From Armatimonadetes bacterium UBA1398 (GTDB lineage: Bacteria; Armatimonadota; Zipacnadia; UBA1398), in contig DBQI01000025.1 of NCBI GenBank assembly GCA_002305165.1, positions 13,054 through 77,053 on the forward strand: a stretch of 64,000 bases of DNA, in the 5' to 3' direction. Positions 26,202-33,097 of the stretch are shown here, one piece after another. The notes below the pieces were generated by a model, which was not told where the DNA came from, ran no database searches, and saw only the letters and a program-made list of their open reading frames with translations. A program made the position numbers and the translations under genes. The first letter of the stretch is position 1. Each line of letters starts with the position of its first letter.

Positions 26202-27068
26202 CTAGACGCTCGGGAGCCTACCTCTCCCCCGGGGACGGGAGTGCTCCCTCAGCCGTTCCACGACCTCTGCCTCCACGGAGGCCTCCCCCAGCTCAACGGG
26301 CCGACTCGAGCCACGACCGTGGAAGTCCGAGCCGCCTGTGGCGATGAGCCCAAGCTCATCAGCCATCGCCTCATAGCGCGCCACATCGGCCTCGGTGTGT
26401 TCAGGATAGTACACCTCGAGGCCGACGAGTCCTGCCGAAGCGAGGCGGGGGATCACCGCGTCCATCCCCATGATGCCCGGGTGGGCGAACACAGGGACGC
26501 CGCCATCTCCGATGATGGCCTCAATGACCTCCTCGGGCGTGAGCTTCAGCCGCGGGACATATGCGGGCGACTGCTTGCCCAGGTACCGCCGCATCGCTTG
26601 GCGCACGGTAGGAGCATACCCCTTGTTCGCGAGGAGCGCAGCAATGTGCGGCCGACCCACGGCGCCCGGACCGTTGAGCTGTACCACCTCGGACTCGGAG
26701 ACATCCAGCCCCATCCGGCGGAGCCGGCGGAGCATCTCCCTGGCCCGCTCCACCCGCGCCCGGCGGGTGGCCACCAGAAGCTCCTGGAGCTCCCCACCCT
26801 CCGACGGCACGAAGTACCCCAGGATGTGGCACTCGAAAACCGACTCTTCGCTGCTCATTTCAACGCCGGGGATGACCTCCAGGCCGAGCTCGGAACCGGC
26901 CGCCAGGGCCTCGGCTACGCCCGCCGTCGTGTCGTGGTCGGTGACGGCGATGCCGGCGAGGGAGGCGTCCAGCGCCGCTCGGACGAGCTCCGTGGGCGTA
27001 CAACGGCCGTCGGAGCGGTCGGTGTGGGTATGCAGGTCATACCTGGCCATCTGCGCGCTCCTGTTCAT
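26202..27068 (-). CDS. PHP-domain phosphoesterase
   Basis: This 288-residue protein has the PHP metal-binding motifs in order: DLHTHTDRSDG, TDHDT, GVEMS, a His in VFAHPG and GSDFHG. That is the pattern of trinuclear-metal phosphoesterases such as nucleoside 3',5'-bisphosphate phosphatase or AMP phosphatase (YciV/RnaAM-like, which also trims RNA 5' ends). It has no polymerase domain. The start at 27068 or the internal Met at 27050 both overlap the 3' end of the upstream gene. The tight overlap with a tRNA nucleotidyltransferase makes an RNA or nucleotide substrate plausible. Confidence 0.9.
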   Translation of the reverse strand: MNRSAQMARYDLHTHTDRSDGRCTPTELVRAALDASLAGIAVTDHDTTAGVAEALAAGSELGLEVIPGVEMSSEESVFECHILGYFVPSEGGELQELLVATRRARVERAREMLRRLRRMGLDVSESEVVQLNGPGAVGRPHIAALLANKGYAPTVRQAMRRYLGKQSPAYVPRLKLTPEEVIEAIIGDGGVPVFAHPGIMGMDAVIPRLASAGLVGLEVYYPEHTEADVARYEAMADELGLIATGGSDFHGRGSSRPVELGEASVEAEVVERLREHSRPRGRGRLPSV

Positions 27069-28599
27069 CGGCCTCGGTCGCGCCTCGCCGTTGGGCCAGC
27101 AGCTCTGCGGCTAGGTCCAGAGCCTCACGAGCCGTCGCGACCTCGCCGGCTACCGCCGCCGCGCTGATCTCGGCAAGCAGCTCCCCCACGAGCGGCCCCT
27201 CAGACAGGCCTAGCTCCCGCATGAGGTCGCCGCCGGTGAGCGGCGCCGGCGCTTGGCCGCCCGGTTCGCGGCCCCGGCGCCATAAGGCCAAGAGCTCGCC
27301 CACCGCAGCCGTCTGGCGCTCCAGCAGCTCCGCCGTCGATGCGGGGCCGCGTGCCCCCAACCGATCGGCCAGCGTCAGGAGAGCCACATCGGGCATGAGG
27401 TCCTCCGCAGCCCTGACCAGCCGCCCGAGGGCCCGCGGCGTGGGCGCCTCGGCGGACGCGCCCAGCATGCACGGTCTCATGTGGAGGCCGACGACGACCC
27501 CAAGGGTGTGGACCTCAGCACTAGTTAGGCGCAGGCGACGGGCGATCCTCCGCGCCATCGCCGCCCCCTCGACCTCGTGACCCGAGAACCGGATCCTCCC
27601 CGTCGCGTCGACCGCTCGGCATGGCGGCTTGCCGATGTCATGCAGGAGAGCCGCCAGCGCCAGATGCCCGCGCCGACTCCTCACACTCGCAATCGGCTCC
27701 TCCCGCACAGCCTCGCAGGCCGCCTCGAGGAGGGCCGGATCCAGGGGGCAGAGGGAGGTGTCGCACGCGAGCAGCCGGCTCAGCATCCGCACGACCTCGA
27801 AGCTGTGCTCCAGGGCGTCGAGGTGGTGATGGCCGCCCTGCTCCATGCCGGCGAGGGGGTCCAGCTCGGGGAGGATCACCGGAAGGCAGCCGAACTCCCG
27901 GAGCAGCGCCAGCCCCCGGTCGCGCGATCCGTCGCCAAGGATCTCGTAGAGCTCCTTGGCGATACGTTCCCCCGCGATCCTGGTAAGTAGGGGGGCCGCC
28001 TCGCGCGTCCACTCTTGGGTCTCGACGTCGACATCGAAGTTCAGCACGGCGGCGAAGCGCGCGACCCGGAGCGTCCGCAGGGGGTCATCCACCATGCTGG
28101 ATGGGCCGGTGGCGCGCACAATCCCCGCGTGAAGGTCCCTCCAGCCGCCCGTGGGGTCGATGAGGTCCTCGCGTGCCAGGCGTCCCTCGGCGGCCCGTTG
28201 CAGGGGGGCCGCCATGGCATTGATCGTCAGGTCCCGGCGACGCAGTTCGGCTTCCAGATCGGAGCCGCGCGGCACGAGATCGATGGTCTGGTCGCCCAGG
28301 GCCACGCGCCATGTCTCGGGGTCGTCGTGGAGTCGCGCGCGCCCCAGCCTCGCATGGCCGGAAGCGCCGGCCAGGATCGCCTGGACACCCCGCTCGGGGG
28401 ACCCGGTGACGATGAGATCCAGATCCAGGCATTGCCGGCCCAGCACCAGGTCCCGCACAGCGCCGCCCACGAGCCAGGCGGGACCTACATCAGTCGGCAG
28501 CGAGGCGGCAATGAGTTGGATCAGCTCGAGGTACGTCGCTGGGATGACCCCCGTGCCGTGCTCATGATGGTGGAAGGAATCACTCGAAGATCGGCTCAT
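27037..28599 (-). CDS. cca: CCA tRNA nucleotidyltransferase / poly(A) polymerase family with HD domain
   Basis: This ~520-residue protein has the class II nucleotidyltransferase head: LVGGAVRD, then the LDLDLIV Asp pair, RRDLTINAMA (motif C) and DPLRTLRVARFAA. An HD domain follows (HLDALEHSFEV, HLALAALLHDIGKP) and a helical C-terminal part. It adds or repairs CCA at tRNA 3' ends, or adds A-tails; head motifs do not separate these roles. The tRNA-Gln in this window has an encoded CCA, so a repair role is likely. ATG 28599 lies inside the arsR-like 3' end (20 bp overlap), with only a weak Shine-Dalgarno, so translation is probably coupled. Confidence 0.93.
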   Translation of the reverse strand: MSRSSSDSFHHHEHGTGVIPATYLELIQLIAASLPTDVGPAWLVGGAVRDLVLGRQCLDLDLIVTGSPERGVQAILAGASGHARLGRARLHDDPETWRVALGDQTIDLVPRGSDLEAELRRRDLTINAMAAPLQRAAEGRLAREDLIDPTGGWRDLHAGIVRATGPSSMVDDPLRTLRVARFAAVLNFDVDVETQEWTREAAPLLTRIAGERIAKELYEILGDGSRDRGLALLREFGCLPVILPELDPLAGMEQGGHHHLDALEHSFEVVRMLSRLLACDTSLCPLDPALLEAACEAVREEPIASVRSRRGHLALAALLHDIGKPPCRAVDATGRIRFSGHEVEGAAMARRIARRLRLTSAEVHTLGVVVGLHMRPCMLGASAEAPTPRALGRLVRAAEDLMPDVALLTLADRLGARGPASTAELLERQTAAVGELLALWRRGREPGGQAPAPLTGGDLMRELGLSEGPLVGELLAEISAAAVAGEVATAREALDLAAELLAQRRGATEADEQERADGQV

Positions 28600-28900
28600 C
28601 CTGCCGGGTGGCACATTCGCACATCACGCGGCAGATCTCCCGCACGGCCGGGTCAGCGATGGAGTAGAGGCAGTGCGGCCAGCACTTGCGCCGTGCCACG
28701 AGCCCAGCCCGGTGGAGTACCCCGAGGTGCCTCGACACGTTGGGCTGGCTCGCCCCCGTGGCCTCCACGATGGCGGTCACGGTCTGTTCGCCACACATGA
28801 GGGTCTGGACCACCGCCAACCGGGTGGGATCGGAGAGGGCCTTGAACTTCGCCGCCACGAGTTCGAGCCCCCGAGCGGTCAAGCGTTGGTTCGGGCGCAT
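28580..28900 (-). CDS. ArsR-family winged-helix repressor, cysteine-rich
   Basis: This 106-residue protein is a standard ArsR-length winged helix: FKALSDPTRLAVVQTL, a recognition-helix segment TGASQPNVSRHLGVLH and a wing GLVARRKCWPHCLY. It has six Cys: one just after the alpha-3 start (MCGEQ), two in the wing (CWPHC) and three near the C-terminus (CRVMCEC). This suggests metal or redox sensing; the canonical ELCVCD site is not present. It heads the operon leading to the Kor subunits and lies directly behind an extended -10 promoter, so autoregulation is likely. GGAGG precedes ATG 28900. Confidence 0.92.
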   Translation of the reverse strand: MRPNQRLTARGLELVAAKFKALSDPTRLAVVQTLMCGEQTVTAIVEATGASQPNVSRHLGVLHRAGLVARRKCWPHCLYSIADPAVREICRVMCECATRQDEPIFE

Positions 28901-28928
28901 CGCCGGCCTCCAATGGCATGTTTCCCGG

Positions 28929-28937
28929 ATTATACCA
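28929..28937 (-). promoter_or_regulatory. Extended -10 promoter for the arsR-headed operon
   Basis: On the minus strand, TGG at 28937-28935 is followed by a perfect TATAAT at 28934-28929, a full extended -10. No good -35 lies 17 nt upstream, as expected for extended -10 promoters. Transcription would start near 28922, leaving a ~22-nt leader with GGAGG before ATG 28900. The surrounding 50 bp is the most AT-rich stretch nearby. Confidence 0.75.
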
Positions 28938-29060
28938 TTCTGAGTTAGACGCAGCGCCGCAGCCGCGGTTTCGCAGCCTCGGCGAGGGGCCGTTACGTAG
29001 TGAGACCGGGGTGGCGCCCATGGGCGTGGGGCCGAAATGGGCTTGTTTCGTGGAATCAGC

Positions 29061-29591
29061 CTAGTCGGTGGGCGCGCCCTTCGGGCGAGACCGGCTCCAG
29101 GCGAGGATCTTCCAGGTACCCTCGACGGGGACGGCGTAGTAGATGAGGGCGCCACCATCGGCCGCCGGCATCATCATCTCCGCCTGACGTTTGTCCTTGC
29201 GGAGATCGAACTTGACTTCCACATCAGCGGCGGGCCCCGCAGGGATCAGCGCCTCCGGTGGGTTCGGCTGCAGCATCGCTCCCTGGGAGATGCCGGTAAC
29301 CTCATCCCCCTCCACGGAGATGTTCAGTTCGCGCGCGGAGGCCGCCTGGATCGCGGCAGGATCGTTGGACTTCAAAGCGGCGGCCCATGTGTCGACCGCG
29401 CCCCTGGGACCGGACTTGTCCCATGGCTTGAGGAGGATCATGGAGTGGATCTCCTCTTGGTAGTAGAGCCCCGACAGAGCCACCGCGAGAGCGATGATCA
29501 GGACTAGGAAGAACCCTACACCGAAGGACTTCTTCCCAGGCTTCTGGGCCGCGGCACTTCTGGCAGGCTGCTGAACTTGCTCCTCACCCAT
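29061..29591 (-). CDS. Single-pass membrane protein of unknown function (176 aa)
   Basis: A basic cytoplasmic tail (about 1-22) precedes one transmembrane helix (FFLVLIIALAVALSGLYY). The exported domain of ~130 residues has a GAVDTWAAALKSNDPAAIQAA helix that resembles the start of SnoaL/DUF4878-like folds, with a final strand EGTWKILAW. No catalytic motif is visible. GGGGAGG lies 7 nt before ATG 29591. It is upstream of the arsR operon on the same strand but separated by 160 bp containing that operon's promoter. Confidence 0.7.
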   Translation of the reverse strand: MGEEQVQQPARSAAAQKPGKKSFGVGFFLVLIIALAVALSGLYYQEEIHSMILLKPWDKSGPRGAVDTWAAALKSNDPAAIQAASARELNISVEGDEVTGISQGAMLQPNPPEALIPAGPAADVEVKFDLRKDKRQAEMMMPAADGGALIYYAVPVEGTWKILAWSRSRPKGAPTD

Positions 29592-29638
29592 TGCTGACCT
29601 CCCCGATACACCAGCCCATCGCTAACTGCCACAAGCAC

Positions 29639-29668
29639 GCCCGGGAGCGGCACACGCCGCTCCCGGGC
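29639..29668 (-). terminator. 13-bp hairpin downstream of the prepilin gene
   Basis: Arms 29639-29651 and 29656-29668 pair perfectly around an ACAC loop, 43 bp after the prepilin stop (29711). Only dispersed Ts follow on the minus strand. Confidence 0.7.
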
Positions 29669-29710
29669 AGATACTACCGCAACATGCGGCTCAAGACCTT
29701 CGTTCAGCGG

Positions 29711-30505
29711 CTACCAGAGGCCGTTGCCCCAGCCGCCGACGCCGAGCCCTACGGAGACGGGCGCAGTGTGCATGGCGCTGACGCAGCTCCGGGCATTCAT
29801 GAACTTGGCATGGCCGTCCGCGAAGCAGATGTTGCCGCCGCCGTTGTGGCGGGTGTTCTGGTCGACCATACGGCCGGCGTTACACTCGGCGGCGCACTCG
29901 TTCGCCCAGCCGATGCGCCAGCCGTTGTTGGCGAGGCCGCACGAATCAGCTATGACGACGTCCTGGGCGGGCACGGTGGCCGTGGCTAGCTTGTACTCGC
30001 CGCGAGCATTGTTGATGGCGCCGGGAGCGGTGCCGTAGGCGGCCTGCATTTCGTTCACGGCCCCGCCGTTGCGCCACGAGTTCATCATGCACTCACCATA
30101 GCCGTAGCTCAGAACGAAGTTCGCCGGCAGAAGACCCTGGTCGATCCACACGTTGACGGCGAAGTGGGTGATGCTGCCGTTGTAGCAGTTCCGGGTGTTC
30201 ATGCTGGGGCAAGCGAAGAGCTGGTAGCTCTTGATGTAGGGCTGCGTCTGCTGCATGTACTGCCGGTTGAACTGGACGTTGCCCCAGTTGCACCAGGTCG
30301 CCGCTATGGGGAACCGCTCATCATAGTCCTGGGCATAGGAGAGGATCCCCGTGGCAAGCTGCCGCAGGTTGGAGAGGCAGGAGGTCTGACGAGCCTTCTC
30401 CCGGGCCTTTGCGAACACGGGGAACAGGATCGCTGCCAGAATAGCAATAATCGCGATAACAACGAGCAACTCTATAAGGGTGAAGCCGCGTCGCGAGCTT
30501 CGCAT
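29711..30505 (-). CDS. Type II/IV prepilin-like protein with H-x-DG C-terminal motif
   Basis: This 264-residue protein has a class III signal, RRGFTLIELLVVIAIIAILA, cleaved between Gly and Phe. FPVFAKAREKARQ and a CLSNLRQL helix follow. The C-terminus has RHNGGGNICFADGHAKF, the DUF1559-type motif common in Planctomycetes and Armatimonadota. These proteins are thought to form pseudopilus-like fibres; many copies occur per genome. The globular part carries several Cys (for example FACPSM, RNCYN, ECAAEC). GAAGGAGGA lies directly upstream of ATG 30505. No pilus assembly gene is adjacent. Confidence 0.93.
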   Translation of the reverse strand: MRSSRRGFTLIELLVVIAIIAILAAILFPVFAKAREKARQTSCLSNLRQLATGILSYAQDYDERFPIAATWCNWGNVQFNRQYMQQTQPYIKSYQLFACPSMNTRNCYNGSITHFAVNVWIDQGLLPANFVLSYGYGECMMNSWRNGGAVNEMQAAYGTAPGAINNARGEYKLATATVPAQDVVIADSCGLANNGWRIGWANECAAECNAGRMVDQNTRHNGGGNICFADGHAKFMNARSCVSAMHTAPVSVGLGVGGWGNGLW

Positions 30506-30630
30506 AGCGTCCTCCTTCGTTTAGCTGGTGGGCAGCGCCCACCCGTAGGATCACGGAACCGGCACGTGGCAAACCACGCTCGGGCGCCCTGCAGTCAGAC
30601 ACCAGTCAACAGCACCCGTCGGCGCTCGCC

Positions 30631-30864
30631 CTACTCACCCTCGGCTGGGGCCTGCTCTGCCGGGGCCTCCTCCGCGTCCTTCGCGGGGGCACTCGGCGCC
30701 TGACCTGCGGCGGTCATGCCGCCCTGCTGCATCATGGCCTTCACGCCCTCCGGACCCTTGGGGGTGTCCGGGCTGGATCTCTTGGCCTTGTCGCAGCCGA
30801 TGAACGCGATGAATGTGGCGCAGATGACGACCGCCAACACGATCACGCTGACTCTCTTGAGCAT
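30631..30864 (-). CDS. Small Ala/Glu/Pro-rich lipoprotein (77 aa)
   Basis: From ATG 30864 (perfect GGAGGTGA 7 nt upstream) the product has a signal with lipobox IAFIGC. The mature ~55-residue polar chain is Ala/Pro/Glu-rich, with a MMQQGGM stretch and an APAEQAPAEGE tail. No fold or function is recognisable; it may be a small envelope spacer. A longer open frame upstream is discarded because the ribosome-binding site and signal peptide fit this start. The prepilin gene follows 125 bp downstream; a 7-bp hairpin (30527-30543) lies between them. Confidence 0.7.
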   Translation of the reverse strand: MLKRVSVIVLAVVICATFIAFIGCDKAKRSSPDTPKGPEGVKAMMQQGGMTAAGQAPSAPAKDAEEAPAEQAPAEGE

Positions 30865-31269
30865 TTGTCGTTCACCTCCCGATCCGCTCGTCAAAGTTGG
30901 TACTGGCTTCCCTCCAGAGGAGTGGACATCCATGTGTTCCAAGGGCATCAGGAATGTCCAATAGCCATTCTGGAATACCTTTTAGGTGATTTCTTCTCCT
31001 ATTCTCTAGTATTGATCCACCCCACTGTCGCTTTCCTCCATCATTGTGAAGTATTTGTGGCGTTTCGTGGGGCGCAGGAATGGCGGATGGCGTGCGCGTG
31101 AACGAGGCGCATTGCTGCGGGATGGCCCTGATTCCCGTCGGGAGGACATGGCGCGCTGGTTGCTTCGCGGGTGGTAGAGCGCTCGGCGCGCGGGCCCGGC
31201 GTTGACTTGGAGCGCGTCCCATGACTATCCTCCGAGTTATCTACCCCATGAATCATCGGAGGCACACGC
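30865..31269. other. 405-bp intergenic region with an AT-rich core
   Basis: This is the longest gene-free stretch in the window, between the divergent small lipoprotein and efp. Positions about 30955-31065 are markedly AT-rich compared with the rest. I see no tRNA, no riboswitch consensus and no coding frame with a credible start and ribosome-binding site. A sigma-70-like promoter for efp lies at its right end. Apart from that it probably holds the promoter of the lipoprotein gene. Confidence 0.5.
31202..31231 (+). promoter_or_regulatory. Putative sigma-70 promoter upstream of efp
   Basis: TTGACT (31202-31207, 5 of 6 matches) and TATCCT (31226-31231, 4 of 6) are 18 bp apart. Transcription would start near 31238, about 32 nt before the efp GTG. 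Confidence 0.45.
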
Positions 31270-31833
31270 GTGATTACAACGGCGGAGTTCAAGAACGGCA
31301 TCTCCATCGTCCTCAATGGCCAGGTCTATCAGATCCTGGAGTTCCAGCACGTCAAGCCCGGCAAGGGACGCACCTTCGTGCGGAGCAAGTTGCGCAACAT
31401 CAAGACGGGACAGGTCATCGAGAAGACGTTCACCGCCGGAGAGAGCGTGGAGGACGCCTTCGTCGCCCGCAGGGCCGCCCAGTTCCTCTATCGCACGGGC
31501 GATGGCTGGGTCTTCATGGACATGGAGAGCTACGACCAGTTCGAACTGGGTGAGGAGATGGTGGGGGACCAGGCGGAGTGGCTCGTCGAGGGCATGGAGG
31601 TCTCGGTGACCCAGCATGATGGGACTCCCATCGGCATGGAGGTCCCGGAGCATGTGGAGCTAGAAGTCAGCGCCGCCGAGCCCGGAGTGAAGGGGGATAC
31701 GGCGCAGGGGGGAACAAAACCCGTCACGCTGGAGTCGGGCGCCGTGGTGCAGGCTCCGCTGTTCATCAACGCGGGTGACCGGGTCAAGGTGGACACCCGC
31801 ACGAGGAAGTACATCGAGCGCCTCAAGAAGTAG
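31270..31833 (+). CDS. efp: Translation elongation factor P
   Basis: This 187-residue protein has the three-domain EF-P layout. KOW-like domain I (about 1-65) carries the tRNA-CCA-contacting loop KPGKGRTFV with Lys32 at its tip. Two OB domains follow, ending in the family signature INAGDRVKVDTRTRKYIER. EF-P rescues ribosomes stalled at polyproline. The Lys at the tip is the residue that other bacteria modify; no epmA, epmB or earP is visible here. GTG 31270 has CGGAGG upstream. It leads a cluster with a zinc-ribbon protein and acetyl-CoA carboxylase subunits, an arrangement familiar from Clostridia. Confidence 0.97.
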   Translation: MITTAEFKNGISIVLNGQVYQILEFQHVKPGKGRTFVRSKLRNIKTGQVIEKTFTAGESVEDAFVARRAAQFLYRTGDGWVFMDMESYDQFELGEEMVGDQAEWLVEGMEVSVTQHDGTPIGMEVPEHVELEVSAAEPGVKGDTAQGGTKPVTLESGAVVQAPLFINAGDRVKVDTRTRKYIERLKK

Positions 31834-31844
31834 GCTGGTGGCCC

Positions 31845-32177
31845 ATGGCCCGTTCCGATCCCGAGAGCCAGCAGGAGATTGACGGTCGCTTGGAGTACGT
31901 GCGTGGGCTTCTGGAGGGCGGGGAACTCACCGACGACGAGCGGCGCGACCGCGCCCTGTCCAGGCTGGCCGACCTCGTCTCTGACCTCGCGGCCGAGGTT
32001 CGGGATCTGCGCGCCGAGATCGGCGAACTCCGGGCGCGGGGCAACGGAGCGGCTCTGATGGAGACGCTCTACTGCCCCGCCTGTGGACGGCAGATCGAGC
32101 TGGATCCGGCGAGTCTCGGGCCGGGGCCCACAGACGTGGTCTGCCTCCACTGCCGGGCGGTTCTTGAGGTAGAGTGA
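31845..32177 (+). CDS. Zinc-ribbon protein with CD1247-like N-terminal helical domain
   Basis: This 110-residue protein has an N-terminal acidic helical part (RLEYVRGLLEGGELTDDER, then a heptad-like LADLVSDLAAEVRDLRAE). A C-terminal zinc ribbon follows, CPACG ... CLHC. This matches, from memory, the small CD1247-type proteins encoded next to efp in Clostridia, whose function is unknown. The start ATG 31845 is 11 bp after the efp stop, with a weak ribosome-binding site. The stop overlaps the proposed accB start (GTGA), so it is almost certainly cotranscribed with efp and accB. Confidence 0.8.
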   Translation: MARSDPESQQEIDGRLEYVRGLLEGGELTDDERRDRALSRLADLVSDLAAEVRDLRAEIGELRARGNGAALMETLYCPACGRQIELDPASLGPGPTDVVCLHCRAVLEVE

Positions 32178-32689
32178 TTCGACCCCGCATGGGGACGGAG
32201 GGTCCTGTGGACGAGCTTGAGATCGTCGCGAACCTGGTGCGTATCGCGGAGGAGGAAGGCGTCTTCGGCATCGAGGTCACGGTGCAGGGAGACGCGGGGG
32301 CGGCGAGGGATTGCCGCCGCTACTCCATCCGGCTGGGCTCCTCAGCCGCGCCTGTGGACCTCGAAGAGGCGGAGGACGAGGCGCCCTTGGCGGATGAGGC
32401 CGTCCCCACCGCACCCAGCCCCCCCGCCGAGCACATCATCACCTCCCCCCTTGTGGGCATGTTCCACCGGAGCAGCGAGCCCGGGGGCGCCGCGCTCGTC
32501 GAGGTCGGGCAGATGGTGCAAGAGGGGCAGCCGCTCTGTTGCGTCGAGTCCCTCAAGGTATTCAGGGAGATCACTTCGGACGTGGCAGGACGGATCGCGG
32601 AGATCATGGTGCGGGATGAGGAGCCAGTAGACTATGGTCGGCCGCTGGTTCGGATCATTTGCGCGGAGGACGGCGAGGACCAGGGGTAG
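32174..32689 (+). CDS. accB: Biotin carboxyl carrier protein of acetyl-CoA carboxylase
   Basis: The product has an N-terminal helical segment (DELEIVANLVRIAEEEG), an acidic/Pro-rich linker (about 60-85) and a biotinyl domain (about 87-163). The biotin lysine lies in VESLKVFREI (K128 from the first start), where nearly all BCCPs have EAMKM; Ser-Leu replaces Ala-Met. SPLVGMFHR and VEVGQMVQEGQPLC match the fold. GTG 32174 couples to the upstream stop; GTG 32207 behind GGAGGG gives the usual family length and may be the true start. The partner accC is 0.4 kb downstream; carboxyltransferase subunits are not in the window. Confidence 0.9.
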   Translation: MIRPRMGTEGPVDELEIVANLVRIAEEEGVFGIEVTVQGDAGAARDCRRYSIRLGSSAAPVDLEEAEDEAPLADEAVPTAPSPPAEHIITSPLVGMFHRSSEPGGAALVEVGQMVQEGQPLCCVESLKVFREITSDVAGRIAEIMVRDEEPVDYGRPLVRIICAEDGEDQG

Positions 32690-33062
32690 CGGCTCCCTCG
32701 TCGGCATGCTCGCGAGTCTCTGCATCCTCCTTCTGTTGCTCCTCGCGACCATGGGCCTGTGGGGTCCCGCGCTGCGTGGTGGCGGCGGGAAGACGGAGAG
32801 CCCGTCGCCCCTTGGGGCGAGCATGGACCGGGCGCAGGAGGCGGACTGCACAATGCGTCTGGCCCACCTGCGGCAATGGGCTGCCGGAGGCGGCGCCGGT
32901 GACCCTCTGGATCCCGCACCCCCTACCTCTATCGATGAGCTCGGCTCTGGCTCGGAGATCAGTTGCCCCCTATCCGGGCTCAAATACAGGTACAATGCGT
33001 CGGAGTTCGGCAGTCCGAGTCAGGGGATCCACTGCCGGTACCCGAAACATCAGGGCCTGTAG
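32634..33062 (+). CDS. Membrane-anchored pilin-like small protein
   Basis: This protein of up to 142 residues begins inside the accB 3' end. A basic N-terminus precedes one transmembrane helix (MLASLCILLLLLLATMGLW). The short exported region has CTMRLAHLRQW, then ISCPLSG.KYRYN and a final IHCRYP. The Cys pattern and closing segment resemble small pseudopilin-like proteins that carry an N-terminal helix and a CP.GG.Y.Y loop. It lacks a prepilin peptidase site. ATG 32706 is an alternative start that would avoid the overlap. It lies between accB and accC and has no obvious link to them. Confidence 0.6.
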   Translation: MVGRWFGSFARRTARTRGSGSLVGMLASLCILLLLLLATMGLWGPALRGGGGKTESPSPLGASMDRAQEADCTMRLAHLRQWAAGGGAGDPLDPAPPTSIDELGSGSEISCPLSGLKYRYNASEFGSPSQGIHCRYPKHQGL

Positions 33063-33097
33063 CCACCCGCGAACGGCGCCCTCGAGAGGCCTGATGA

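Noticed and set aside
30865..31269. Riboswitch or small RNA in the long intergenic gap
   Set aside because: No conserved riboswitch core, tRNA-like or 6S-like structure could be drawn. Only AT-rich sequence and one promoter were found.
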